64,000 nucleotides of DNA from Mucilaginibacter sabulilitoris (GTDB taxonomy: Bacteria; Bacteroidota; Bacteroidia; Sphingobacteriales; Sphingobacteriaceae), in the NCBI RefSeq assembly GCF_034262375.1, contig NZ_CP139558.1, forward strand, positions 7,488,306-7,552,305. The letters run 5' to 3'. Each line of letters opens with the position of its first letter. The stretch's first letter is position 1. Under the pieces are notes generated by a model. The model was not told the DNA's origin. It did not search any database and worked only from the letters and a program-made list of their open reading frames with translations. The translations under genes were made by a program, and so were the position numbers. Of this stretch, positions 33,341 to 41,609 are shown piece after piece.

Positions 33341-34138
33341 ATGACATTTAAAAAATTTATTATAGGAATGCTAAGTTTACTCTTAGCATTTTCTTTTTCA
33401 GCACGGTCGCAAAATGTTTCGTCTTTTGACAGGGGCAGCTTTACTTTAAAAGGCGACACACTACCTTACCGCTTAATGTTTCCAAAACATTTTGATCCTA
33501 CTAAAAAATATCCCTTGCTGTTCGTACTCCATGGTTCAGGCGAACGTGGAAATAATAACGAATCGCAGCTAAAATATGGCGCGTCGCGTTTATTACAGGA
33601 TAGTGTACGTGAAAAATATGAAGCCATTATTGTTTTTCCGCAATGCCCTGCCAATGGCTATTGGTCAAACGTACAACAGGAAACCGATCCGGCCACTCAA
33701 AAAAGAAAGTTCGTTTTCCAGGTTAATGAGCCGCCCACCTTAGCTATGTACCTGTTAATGGGGCTGGTTGACCAGTTCCTGGACAAACCCTTTGTTGATA
33801 AGCACCGCGTTTATGTAGGTGGCCTGAGTATGGGCGGTATGGGCACATTTGAAATTATTGGTCGTGAGCCCAAAATATTTGCTGCTGCTTTTGCCATTTG
33901 CGGTGGTGATAACACACTCAATGCGAAGAAATATGCTAAAAAAGTTCCGCTTTGGATATTCCACGGCAGTAAGGACAGTGTGGTACCGGCCGATCATTCT
34001 GAAGTGATGGTAGCCGCCATCAAAGAAGCGGGAGGCGACCCAAAATTTACCCTTTACCCCGGCGTTGACCATAACAGCTGGGATTACGCCTTTAAAGAAC
34101 CTGACTTATTCAGCTGGTTGTTTTCGCATAGTAAATAA
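33341..34138 (+). CDS. Exported esterase/peptidase-like alpha/beta hydrolase
   Basis: The 265-residue product has a signal peptide (about 1-24, SFSARSQ). The alpha/beta-hydrolase features are LLFVLHGSGERGNNN (oxyanion region), the nucleophile elbow VGGLSMGGMGTFE (Ser at about 166), IFHGSKDSVVP (acid) and PGVDHNSWDYAF (His). It resembles the prolyl-oligopeptidase/CE1-like exported esterases common in glycan-use loci. As the last gene of the locus it may remove acyl groups from the substrate; that is inferred. A 9-bp-stem hairpin followed by TTCTTTTTC lies inside its signal-peptide codons. Confidence 0.82.
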   Translation: MTFKKFIIGMLSLLLAFSFSARSQNVSSFDRGSFTLKGDTLPYRLMFPKHFDPTKKYPLLFVLHGSGERGNNNESQLKYGASRLLQDSVREKYEAIIVFPQCPANGYWSNVQQETDPATQKRKFVFQVNEPPTLAMYLLMGLVDQFLDKPFVDKHRVYVGGLSMGGMGTFEIIGREPKIFAAAFAICGGDNTLNAKKYAKKVPLWIFHGSKDSVVPADHSEVMVAAIKEAGGDPKFTLYPGVDHNSWDYAFKEPDLFSWLFSHSK

Positions 34139-34149
34139 ATATCTTAGTA

Positions 34150-34231
34150 TGCAGGCCGGAGTCATGCCGAATTTATTTCGGCATCCCACGTGCCAGCCTT
34201 TCTGATGGGGTCCTGAAACAAGTTCAGGATG
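34150..34231. repeat. Dispersed palindromic repeat (family D)
   Basis: GTCATGCCGAATTTATTTCG-GCATCCC and CCTGAAACAAGTTCAGG-ATGAC form nested inverted repeats. A related copy (GTCATGCTGAGCTCTGTCGA) is at 47217-47293. Confidence 0.65.
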
Positions 34232-34243
34232 ACTTGCAGTATG

Positions 34244-35233
34244 CTATTCTTCTTTTGGCTTCGGTGGTATATTTTTCATATTAAACCTGGGTTTATACGC
34301 AGGTTTCGTTGTTGTTGAATCTGACTCTGCCGAGGGCTCCGATGGCTTATTGCTTTCATCTTCTGCCGGTGCTTTTTCAGCGGGTTTTTCTTCCGGTTCA
34401 GCAGGTTTGGGCTTTACCATGCCAGCCTGAAATCTGGGTTTGTAAGCAGGTTTGGCAGCTGGAGTCTCCGTTTCAGGGGTAATTTCCGGGTCGGATTGAA
34501 CCTCCGGTCTTTCTTCGGCTGCCGGCTCATTTTCTGCCGGCTTGGGTTTTATCATTGCGGCATTAAAGCGGGGCTTAAACCCAAGCTTTGCAGTAGGTTG
34601 TTCTGTGGCCGACTTATTTTCCTCGTTTTTTGATTCCTGTTTTTCTTCGGCTGTTGGTGCGTTTTCCACAGGTTTTGGTTTTACCATTGCTGCGTTAAAA
34701 CGAGGTTTAAATCCAGGCTTTGCAGTAGGTTGTTCAGCAGCGGGTTTTGTTTCCTCGTTTTTAGGTTCGGGGGTCTCCTCCGGTTTAGAGGCGCTTTCAG
34801 CGGGCTTTGGCTTTACCATACCGGGATTAAAGCGCGGTTTAAACCCCGGCTTTGGCGCGGTTTGTTCAACCGCTGGAGTAGATTCTTCCGGTTTTGGTTC
34901 TTCGGGCTTTGTCTCAACTGGTTTGGCGGCATTAGCTGCCCTGAATTTTGGTGCGAAGCCCAGTTTTGGCGCCGGTGCTGCGGGTTCGGCTAAACTTTCG
35001 GTAATGGTTTGCTCGGCCAGTTGGTTTTCTATTACTACTTTCTCTGCTTTTACTTCCGGTGCAGCCGGGAACTGCCTTCTTAACTTATTAAACCAATATT
35101 TTTTGGTATGGTCGAAACTTTTTTCCCCCATTTGCTCATAATGAGTTTTAAATTCAGAAAACAGCGACTGCTCACCCTGCTGCAGGGCCACCAGATCAAT
35201 CTTTTTCTTCTTAAAAAACTCTTCGAAAGTCAT
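34244..35233 (-). CDS. Low-complexity protein with six FKPRF repeats
   Basis: The 329-residue protein has an N-terminal segment of about 60 residues (MTFEEFFKKKKIDLVALQQG, then KYWFNKLRRQFP) followed by six degenerate repeats of 38-49 residues. Each begins with KxGFKPRF or KPAYKPRF and a KPKP motif, separated by acidic Glu/Pro/Ala linkers. No signal peptide or membrane segment is seen, so it is probably cytoplasmic. I do not recognise a function. The conserved aromatic-basic motifs in acidic linkers look like a multivalent binding scaffold. The repeats are also near-identical at DNA level, suggesting recent duplication. Confidence 0.75.
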   Translation of the reverse strand: MTFEEFFKKKKIDLVALQQGEQSLFSEFKTHYEQMGEKSFDHTKKYWFNKLRRQFPAAPEVKAEKVVIENQLAEQTITESLAEPAAPAPKLGFAPKFRAANAAKPVETKPEEPKPEESTPAVEQTAPKPGFKPRFNPGMVKPKPAESASKPEETPEPKNEETKPAAEQPTAKPGFKPRFNAAMVKPKPVENAPTAEEKQESKNEENKSATEQPTAKLGFKPRFNAAMIKPKPAENEPAAEERPEVQSDPEITPETETPAAKPAYKPRFQAGMVKPKPAEPEEKPAEKAPAEDESNKPSEPSAESDSTTTKPAYKPRFNMKNIPPKPKEE

Positions 35234-35246
35234 AATTTTAGATTTG

Positions 35247-35304
35247 AGATGTGAAATATGAGATGTGAGACAATTTTCGCCTCAGTATCTCATATTTCAC
35301 ATCT
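35247..35304. repeat. Inverted repeat upstream of FKPRF gene
   Basis: Arms 35247-35264 (AGATGTGAAATATGAGAT) and 35287-35304 are perfect 18-bp reverse complements around a 22-bp loop. It occupies nearly the whole gap between the DUF2442 gene and the FKPRF gene. Confidence 0.85.
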
Positions 35305-35319
35305 AATATCTCATATCTA

Positions 35320-35535
35320 TTAAAAGGCCACATCAATATCCAGCTGGTTAAAATGGATACCTTTGTCGGTTTGCTTCCAGTCTTCCCGCTCCTCATCGGT
35401 AGCATTCATCAGTTTAGGAAACCATTCCAGCGGAAAAGCCTGTTGCTTGCCATCTGGTTTTTCAACAAAAAGCAGACCGTTGGCAAAAGTTACTTTTACC
35501 TTCTTCTCTTCTTTACGCGAACTAAATAGTGGCAT
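35320..35535 (-). CDS. DUF2442 domain protein
   Basis: The 71-residue product is counted from ATG 35535 (MPLFSSRKEEKKVKV). It has the DUF2442 pattern FANGLLFVEKPDGKQQAFPL followed by EWFPKLMNATDEER and a final DIDVAF. These small proteins are often encoded near toxin-like partners, but here the neighbours are the FKPRF protein and YebC, so no partner can be named. Function unknown. Confidence 0.8.
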   Translation of the reverse strand: MPLFSSRKEEKKVKVTFANGLLFVEKPDGKQQAFPLEWFPKLMNATDEEREDWKQTDKGIHFNQLDIDVAF

Positions 35536-35553
35536 GGTGGTAATTATTAACCC

Positions 35554-35652
35554 CGTCATTGAGGTACGAAGTAATCTCTACATAAGCAGTTCAAATATGC
35601 TTTTCCATTTGCTCTGTATAGCTTAGAGATTGCTTCGTACCTCGCAATGACG
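35554..35652. repeat. Dispersed palindromic repeat (family B)
   Basis: CGTCATTGAGGTACGAAGTA-ATCTCTA and TAGAGATTGCTTCGTACC-TCGCAATGACG are inverted arms. A second copy is at 44561-44646. Similar GTCATTGCGAGGNNCGAAGC elements are widespread in bacterial genomes. Confidence 0.8.
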
Positions 35653-35671
35653 CTTAGTGAAAAAATTAGAA

Positions 35672-36397
35672 TTATTCTGCCATATTGTGATAAACCGCCT
35701 GCACGTCGTCGTCCTCTTCCAGTTTATCAATTAGCTTCATGATATCGGCAACCTGCTCTTCGGTAACATCGTGGAACGATTGTGGCACACGCTCCAATTT
35801 AGCCGATTTTACTTCAACGCCCAATTCTTCCAGCGCTTTTTGCATCTTACCAAAATCTTCAAAGGCGGTGTGTATTACACCAATATCATTTCCTTCTTCA
35901 TCCGCCTCCACAAATAAATCTTCTAGTCCTGCATCAATCAGTTCAAATTCCAGTTCTTCCAGATCCTTGTCGCCTGGCACAAATGTAAAAACCGATTTAC
36001 GGGTAAAAATGAAATCCAGCGAACCTGTTTTACCTAATGACCCGCCTGTTTTAGTAAAGTAACTACGTACATTAGCCACGGTGCGGTTAGTATTATCGGT
36101 AGCAGTTTCAACCAATACAGCTACACCATGAGGCGCGTAACCTTCATAAACAAGTTCTTCGTAATCTTTTTCATCGCGGCTTGTAGCCCTTTTTATAGCC
36201 GCTTCTACGCGGTCTTTAGGCATGTTTACTGCTTTGGCATTTTGTACCGCAGTTCTTAAACGCGAATTGGTGTTAACGTCACCGCCGCCCGCTTTTACGG
36301 CCATTACAATCTCTTTACCTAAACGTGTAAACTGCACGGCCATTTTAGCCCAGCGCTTAAATTTTCTTTCTTTGCGGAATTCAAATGCTCTTCCCAT
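35672..36397 (-). CDS. YebC/PmpR family protein
   Basis: The 241-residue product has the YebC/PmpR/TACO1 signature: the N-terminal RKERKFKRWAKMAVQFTRLG, DRVEAAIKRATSRDEKDYEE, YEGYAPHGVAVLVETATDNT and the C-terminal LEEDDDVQAVYHNM. The family includes putative transcriptional regulators and translation-related factors; recent work on relatives points to ribosome-linked roles. Full length, cytoplasmic. It is a single gene with a family B repeat just downstream. Confidence 0.92.
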   Translation of the reverse strand: MGRAFEFRKERKFKRWAKMAVQFTRLGKEIVMAVKAGGGDVNTNSRLRTAVQNAKAVNMPKDRVEAAIKRATSRDEKDYEELVYEGYAPHGVAVLVETATDNTNRTVANVRSYFTKTGGSLGKTGSLDFIFTRKSVFTFVPGDKDLEELEFELIDAGLEDLFVEADEEGNDIGVIHTAFEDFGKMQKALEELGVEVKSAKLERVPQSFHDVTEEQVADIMKLIDKLEEDDDVQAVYHNMAE

Positions 36398-36551
36398 GTT
36401 TTCTTAGTTCATTGTTCATGACTGATCGTTCATAGATCAACCCAAGTATTTATAACTTGCTCACCCCAATTAAGGGTAAAGTGGTTAAATATAATATTTG
36501 TTTTATATAAGTTTCAAACCCTTAGTTTTTGCTTTACGCTTCGGCCTTAGC

Positions 36552-37502
36552 TTATATGATATTTTTTAAATTACTCAGCATATCACTGGTCATAGCCGCC
36601 AGATCATATTCCAGTTTCCAACCCCAATCCCTTTGCGCGTAACTATCATCAATAGACTTAGGCCAGCTATCGGCAATTGCCTGCCGTGGGTCATTATCTG
36701 CATAACTGATCTCAAAACCCGGTATCAGCTTTTTTATTTCGCCTGCCAGCTGGGTTGGTGTAAAGCTTAAACCGGCCAGGTTGTATGATGAGCGTATGGT
36801 AATCTGATCTGCCGGGGCGTCCATTAATGATATGGTGGCCCTGATGGCGTCATCCATATACATCATAGGCAAAGCGGTATCGGCCGAAAGAAAACTTTCA
36901 TACTTTCCTTTTTTCAAAGCTTCGTGAAATATATGTACGGCATAATCGGTGGTACCGCCGCCTGGGTTAGCCCGCCAGCCAATAAGCCCCGGATAACGGA
37001 TGCTGCGCACATCGAGCCCGTATTTTGTAAAATAATACTCGCACCAGCGTTCGCCGGCCAGTTTGCTGAAACCATAAACAGTATTAGGATCCATCACACA
37101 ATACTGCGGCGTATGAAACTGCGGCGAATTAGGCCCAAAAACTGCTATAGAACTTGGCCAGAAAACTTTGGCGGTTTTAAACTCCACGGCAAAATCAAGT
37201 ATATGTATGAGCCCCGTCATATTGAGGTCCCACGCCATTTTTGGTTTTTGTTCGCCTATGGCCGATAATATGGCTGCCAGCAAATAAACCTGTGTAGGGC
37301 GGTGTTTATCAAAAATATGATGCAGATTATCTTTATCGAGCACATTTACAAGCTCATACGGACCACTATGGCGTATGGCATAACCGGGGTCATTAATATC
37401 AGATGCTATGACATTTTCGGCTCCGTGAATGCCTCGTAAAGCTACAACCAGTTCTGTCCCTATCTGGCCGTTGGCACCAATCACTAAAATCTTTTCGCTC
37501 AT
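36552..37502 (-). CDS. L-threonine 3-dehydrogenase, short-chain (epimerase-fold) type
   Basis: The 316-residue NAD-dependent SDR has ILVIGANGQIGTELVVALRG (GxxGxxG, about 4-23), the catalytic pair in YGFSKLAGERW (Tyr, Lys) and SIRYPGLIGWRANPGGGTTD, a block typical of the SDR-type threonine dehydrogenases of Bacteroidota. It would oxidise threonine to 2-amino-3-oxobutyrate, the substrate of Kbl (18825-20015). UDP-sugar epimerases share the fold, but the PGGGTTDYAV segment favours the threonine enzyme. Single gene. Confidence 0.82.
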   Translation of the reverse strand: MSEKILVIGANGQIGTELVVALRGIHGAENVIASDINDPGYAIRHSGPYELVNVLDKDNLHHIFDKHRPTQVYLLAAILSAIGEQKPKMAWDLNMTGLIHILDFAVEFKTAKVFWPSSIAVFGPNSPQFHTPQYCVMDPNTVYGFSKLAGERWCEYYFTKYGLDVRSIRYPGLIGWRANPGGGTTDYAVHIFHEALKKGKYESFLSADTALPMMYMDDAIRATISLMDAPADQITIRSSYNLAGLSFTPTQLAGEIKKLIPGFEISYADNDPRQAIADSWPKSIDDSYAQRDWGWKLEYDLAAMTSDMLSNLKNII

Positions 37503-37662
37503 GTAATTTTGAGTTTAGGCAAAGGTAAAAATTTGAGCGAAATCCGTTATACTTTACTAAAACAAAGGTTTATATACCAAACAGATAGATAATGTGGTTA
37601 ATAAAACCAAAAAAAATCGCATATTTGGGGTTTAAAGTTTCAACTATACAAAATAAATAAAA

Positions 37663-37686
37663 ATGAGCTGCCGTGAGGTAGCCTGA
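37663..37686 (+). promoter_or_regulatory. Candidate leader ORF and tetraloop hairpin upstream of asd
   Basis: ATG AGC TGC CGT GAG GTA GCC TGA is a seven-codon leader ORF (MSCREVA). Its codons also form a 6-bp stem GCTGCC/GGTAGC capped by a GTGA (GNRA-type) tetraloop at 37666-37681. It ends 25 bp before the asd start. An ATATTTG promoter-like box lies 40 bp upstream. A regulatory role is inferred. Confidence 0.35.
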
Positions 37687-37711
37687 GTACAATCAAAAAC
37701 AAATAAACAAA

Positions 37712-38719
37712 ATGAAAGTCGCAGTAGTAGGTGCTACAGGATTAGTAGGCACCAAAATGTTGCAGGTTCTTGCAGAACGCAACTTCCCCGTTACAGAATT
37801 AATTCCCGTAGCTTCAGAGAAAAGTATTGGTAAAGAAATTACTTTTAAGGGTAAGCAATTTAAGGTGGTTTCTGTTGAGGATGCGATTAAGATGAAGCCG
37901 GACGTAGCAATTTTCTCGGCCGGCGGAAGCACTTCATTACAGCAGGCACCTTTATTCGCAGCTGCCGGTACAACCGTTATTGATAATTCATCAGCATGGC
38001 GCATGGACCCTACCAAAAAACTGGTAGTGCCCGAGGTTAATGCCAATGTACTTACCGCTGATGACAAGATCATTGCCAACCCAAATTGCTCAACCATACA
38101 AATGGTAGTGGCCTTAAAACCGCTGCACGATAAATACAAAATTAAAAGGGTAGTGGTTTCTACCTATCAGTCAGTAACCGGTACCGGTGTTAAGGCGGTT
38201 GATCAGTTATTTAACGAACGCAAAGGTATCGACGGACCAAAGGTTTATCCTTATACTATCGACCTGAATGTAATTCCACAGATTGATGTTTTCACCGAGA
38301 ATGGTTATACTAAGGAAGAAATGAAAATGATCCTGGAAACCAAAAAGATCATGGGTGATGACTGTATTAAGGTTACCGCTACAACCGTACGTATCCCGGT
38401 GATGGGCGGTCACTCAGAATCGGTGAACATTGAGTTTGCCAATGATTTTGACCTTACCGAAGTTCGCGAACTGCTGGCCAAATCGCCGGGCATTGTAGTA
38501 GTTGATGATCCTGCAAACCTGCAATATCCAATGCCACTTGACGCGCACGATAAAGATGAAGTTTTTGTGGGCCGTATCCGCCGAGATGAAACCCAGGACA
38601 ATACTTTGAATTGCTGGATAGTATCAGACAACCTGCGTAAAGGTGCTGCTACCAACGCTGTACAAATTGCAGAATACCTTGCCGCTGCCCAGTTAATTGG
38701 CCAGCCGGTTGAAGCATAA
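37712..38719 (+). CDS. asd: Aspartate-semialdehyde dehydrogenase
   Basis: The 335-residue enzyme reduces aspartyl phosphate to aspartate semialdehyde for lysine, methionine and threonine synthesis. Visible motifs are VAVVGATGLVGTKMLQVL (NADP-binding, about 3-20), FSAGGSTS, the catalytic cysteine in ANPNCSTIQMVVAL (about 128-141) and RIPVMGGHSESVNIEF. Full length and alone, with a terminator just after. Its 5' region carries a small leader ORF with a hairpin. Confidence 0.96.
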   Translation: MKVAVVGATGLVGTKMLQVLAERNFPVTELIPVASEKSIGKEITFKGKQFKVVSVEDAIKMKPDVAIFSAGGSTSLQQAPLFAAAGTTVIDNSSAWRMDPTKKLVVPEVNANVLTADDKIIANPNCSTIQMVVALKPLHDKYKIKRVVVSTYQSVTGTGVKAVDQLFNERKGIDGPKVYPYTIDLNVIPQIDVFTENGYTKEEMKMILETKKIMGDDCIKVTATTVRIPVMGGHSESVNIEFANDFDLTEVRELLAKSPGIVVVDDPANLQYPMPLDAHDKDEVFVGRIRRDETQDNTLNCWIVSDNLRKGAATNAVQIAEYLAAAQLIGQPVEA

Positions 38720-38745
38720 GCAGAATAATTTAAATAAGATAATTG

Positions 38746-38779
38746 ATAGGGATGATCAGCTGATTATCCCTATTTTTAT
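38746..38779 (+). terminator. Rho-independent terminator after asd
   Basis: Arms ATAGGGATGATCAG and CTGATTATCCCTAT pair at 13 of 14 positions and are followed by a T-rich tail (TTTTATTT). Confidence 0.85.
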
Positions 38780-38895
38780 TTACAGGCGTAAGCTCTTTTC
38801 AAAAAACAGTTTGACGGCTTACCAATTTCTATTACTTTGCACCAACCTATAATTTTATCAGCCGCATTTATCTTTTTTTATGTAACTTGTTTGGA

Positions 38896-39678
38896 ATGAA
38901 AACCATTAAGCTGATAGTTATTTTCTGTTGTTGTTTAACTTCGGCTCACCTGTTTGCGCAAAACAGTCCGCAGTCAATTGAGAGCGATCTGCTCCGGATA
39001 CTCAAAAGAGTAAATTATTACGGCGCACACAAAAAAGACTGGAAGGCTATAGACTCGCTGCAAAAGCAGAATAAGATTTTTGCATTTAAGCTAAAGTATT
39101 ATACCTCCAAATATCCCGAAACGATTAGCCAGCCTTTTACCTCATTAGTAAAAGAACGTTTGGTTATTGCCACCTCTGCCGATGGTATTTTCCGTACATA
39201 CTCGTGGAATACACAGCTGGGGACAAAAGGATTTGATATTTATAATGTATTACAATACAAAAATAACGGACAAACCATATCACTTTTAAAAATGGACACC
39301 ATTGGTAAAAAGGGATATATGCCGCTTTGGTATTCAAAAATCTTCACCTTTACAGCTAACAATAAAACTTATTATTTGACTACATATAATTCGGTTTATT
39401 CGCCTGCAAAAGTAGGTCAAGGTCTAAAGGTATTTACCATTGATAAAGGTAAGCTCATTGGCAATCCGCCGTTTATAAAAACTCCAACCGGTGTGTACAG
39501 CCAGCTACATTATGATTTTGATGTAAGCTCAATAGCCGACTGGAAATCATACCCGGCCATTTATTTTGACAAGACGGCTCAAACCATTCATACTCCGCTT
39601 GTAGATTATAATCATAAAATGACCCATAAATTGATCACCTATAAATTTACTGGCCGCTTTTTTGAAAAGTTAAAATAA
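38896..39678 (+). CDS. Exported hypothetical protein
   Basis: The 260-residue product is counted from ATG 38896; an upstream TTG at 38887 is also in frame. A signal peptide (MKTIKLIVIFCCCLTSAHLF) is followed by a region I do not recognise as a named family, with helices (SIESDLLRILKRVNYYGAHK) and later beta-rich segments (YNVLQYKNNGQTISLLKMDT, KTPTGVYSQLHYDFDV). Probably periplasmic or outer-membrane associated. It stops 12 bp before the LysR gene, so the two may be co-transcribed. Confidence 0.75.
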   Translation: MKTIKLIVIFCCCLTSAHLFAQNSPQSIESDLLRILKRVNYYGAHKKDWKAIDSLQKQNKIFAFKLKYYTSKYPETISQPFTSLVKERLVIATSADGIFRTYSWNTQLGTKGFDIYNVLQYKNNGQTISLLKMDTIGKKGYMPLWYSKIFTFTANNKTYYLTTYNSVYSPAKVGQGLKVFTIDKGKLIGNPPFIKTPTGVYSQLHYDFDVSSIADWKSYPAIYFDKTAQTIHTPLVDYNHKMTHKLITYKFTGRFFEKLK

Positions 39679-39690
39679 TAACTTAGCCAA

Positions 39691-40605
39691 ATGATATCCT
39701 TTGCCCATCGCGTTTTTATGGAAGTTGCTGCCAACCTTAGTTTTAGCAAGGCCGCGCAGGTGCTGTTTGTAACACAACCCGCTATAAGCAAGCACATTAA
39801 AGCACTGGAAGATCAGTATAAAGTTCCTTTGTTTGAGCGTAAAAGCAACAGCATACTGCTTACCGAGGCCGGCAGTAAATTGAACGAGTACCTGCAGCAG
39901 GCCACCGAAATTGAACGGAAGATAGAGTATGATCTTTCGGTATTAAGTAACCTATCACAAGCTGCGGGTCATTTGCGATTGGGGGCCAGCACCACTATTG
40001 CATTGTATATTTTACCATCTATATTATCGGGTTTTCAGCGTGAGTATGCCAATGTTGATGTGCAGCTGGTAAACCGCAATTCAGAGTATATCCTTAACGC
40101 CTTGCTTAATCACGAGGTGGATATCGGCATTATTGAGGTTGATAATAAGCTCACCACTGTATCATACACACCTTTTATGAGCGATGAGGTGATACCGGTG
40201 TGTTCGGCTAAAAGTCCGCTGGCGGGTAAATCATTAACTTTAAAACAGCTGGTAAAAACACCAATGGCGGTAAGGGAACGCGGCTCAGGTACGCTCAATG
40301 CCGTATTAAAATCATTATCTGCACACCACATTAAACCGGCTGATCTTTCGGTAAAGATCAGGCTTGGGGGTACCGAAGCGCTGAAGAATTTTATCCTGGC
40401 CGATCAGTGCCTTGGTTTTATGCCGCGTCCATCCATTGTACGCCAGCTGGCCGAAGGCGACCTGGTGGAAGTTCCGGTTGAAGGATTAAAGATCACCCGA
40501 GATTTCTTTTTCATCCGCCGCAAAGGGACGGAGGATTACGGGTTAACCAGCAATTTTATCAATTTTGCGCTGGGGCATATTGGGAGAAAAGCAGATTCGA
40601 TCTGA
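39691..40605 (+). CDS. LysR family transcriptional regulator
   Basis: The 304-residue product has an N-terminal winged HTH (about 4-62: FMEVAANLSFSKAAQVLFVT, QPAISKHIKALEDQYKVPLF) and a LysR substrate-binding domain (about 90-295) with HLRLGASTTIALYILPSIL and LNHEVDIGIIEVDN. This form is close to CysB/CbL-like Bacteroidota regulators, but the ligand is not known. Its targets are unclear. It is preceded by the exported hypothetical protein and followed by a MITE-like repeat. Confidence 0.9.
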   Translation: MISFAHRVFMEVAANLSFSKAAQVLFVTQPAISKHIKALEDQYKVPLFERKSNSILLTEAGSKLNEYLQQATEIERKIEYDLSVLSNLSQAAGHLRLGASTTIALYILPSILSGFQREYANVDVQLVNRNSEYILNALLNHEVDIGIIEVDNKLTTVSYTPFMSDEVIPVCSAKSPLAGKSLTLKQLVKTPMAVRERGSGTLNAVLKSLSAHHIKPADLSVKIRLGGTEALKNFILADQCLGFMPRPSIVRQLAEGDLVEVPVEGLKITRDFFFIRRKGTEDYGLTSNFINFALGHIGRKADSI

Positions 40606-40618
40606 TTACCTCCACAAA

Positions 40619-40812
40619 GACTCACCCGACGATCGCTTCGCTGGATCACACTCTACAGCTTCGCCGCAAAGAGTGTTAAGGAAAAAGATATTTATTTTTT
40701 CATGCATTTTTTTATTTCACGTCGGTATTGTTATCCCCCGTCCAAAACAAAGTCCCTCTTTACGGCGAAGCTGTAGAGAGTGTGACCGAGCGTAGCGATG
40801 GTCGGGTGAGTC
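40619..40812. repeat. MITE-like element with ~58-bp inverted arms
   Basis: The left arm 40619-40676 (GACTCACCCGACGATCGCTT onward) and right arm 40752-40812 are near-perfect reverse complements around a ~75-bp AT-rich core. The same arms, diverged, occur at about 2739-2800 and 2948-3014. The 336-bp gap (40606-40941) holds this element and AT-rich sequence but no gene. Confidence 0.85.
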
Positions 40813-40941
40813 CACTCTGAGTCCTGTTCAATATGCTTACTCCAATCCTACTAGTTTCAAATAAATAAAACTATCGGCCAATCTACCTGTAATTATATTA
40901 TACTTAATTTTTATAATTTAAAATTAAAAAATAATATTATT

Positions 40942-41496
40942 ATGGCAAGTTTAAGTAACAGAAGAGTAGCTATCCTAACCGAAGAAGGATTTGAACAAGT
41001 AGAGCTCACAAGCCCTAAAGCAGCACTTCAACAAGCCGGTGCAACGGTAGATGTGGTATCGCCCAAAAGCGGTACCATTAAGGCATGGGATAAAACCAAC
41101 TGGGGTATTACTGTTAATATAGATAAACAACTAAACGAAGTAAGTCCGGATGATTATGATGCCCTCGTATTGCCCGGTGGTGTATTAAATCCGGATAAAC
41201 TGAGACAAAATCAAGACGCGGTTGCCTTTGCCGCGGTATTTTTAAGCGAAGGCAAACCCATCGCCGCCATTTGCCATGGCCCGCAATTGCTCATTGAAAC
41301 CAAGCTGATCAAGGGACGTAGACTTACCTCATACCCGTCACTGCAAACCGACCTCAAAAATGCCGGCGCCGATTGGGTTGATGAACAGGTTGTGGTTGAT
41401 AATGGACTGGTAACCAGTCGCCGGCCCGATGACCTGGATGCGTTTAACGCTAAAATGATAGAAGAAATTGGTGAGGGGATACATCATGAAGCTTAA
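40942..41496 (+). CDS. DJ-1/PfpI family type 1 glutamine amidotransferase-like protein
   Basis: The 184-residue product has the DJ-1/PfpI motifs RRVAILTEEGFEQVELTSPK, ALVLPGGVLNPDKL and the nucleophile cysteine in PIAAICHGPQLLIE (Cys at about 113). These proteins act as proteases, deglycases or stress proteins; the in vivo role here is unknown. It is a single gene with an AT-rich upstream region. Full length. Confidence 0.9.
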   Translation: MASLSNRRVAILTEEGFEQVELTSPKAALQQAGATVDVVSPKSGTIKAWDKTNWGITVNIDKQLNEVSPDDYDALVLPGGVLNPDKLRQNQDAVAFAAVFLSEGKPIAAICHGPQLLIETKLIKGRRLTSYPSLQTDLKNAGADWVDEQVVVDNGLVTSRRPDDLDAFNAKMIEEIGEGIHHEA

Positions 41497-41609
41497 ATAA
41501 TTGAATGCCTGGCACTCATAAATTCGGCTTTTTCTAATAAAAAAGCACATATTTGGTACAATCTTAATTGATTGTACCATTTTTGTTACATAGCGATTAT
41601 CTTTATGAT

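Noticed and set aside
34542..35141. Rightward 199-codon open frame antisense to the FKPRF gene
   Set aside because: The antisense of a repeated Pro/Lys/Glu-rich gene yields long Gly/Phe/Ser-rich open frames by composition.
40606..40941. CRISPR-like repeat array at the MITE-like element
   Set aside because: Only two arms, inverted rather than direct, with one spacer.
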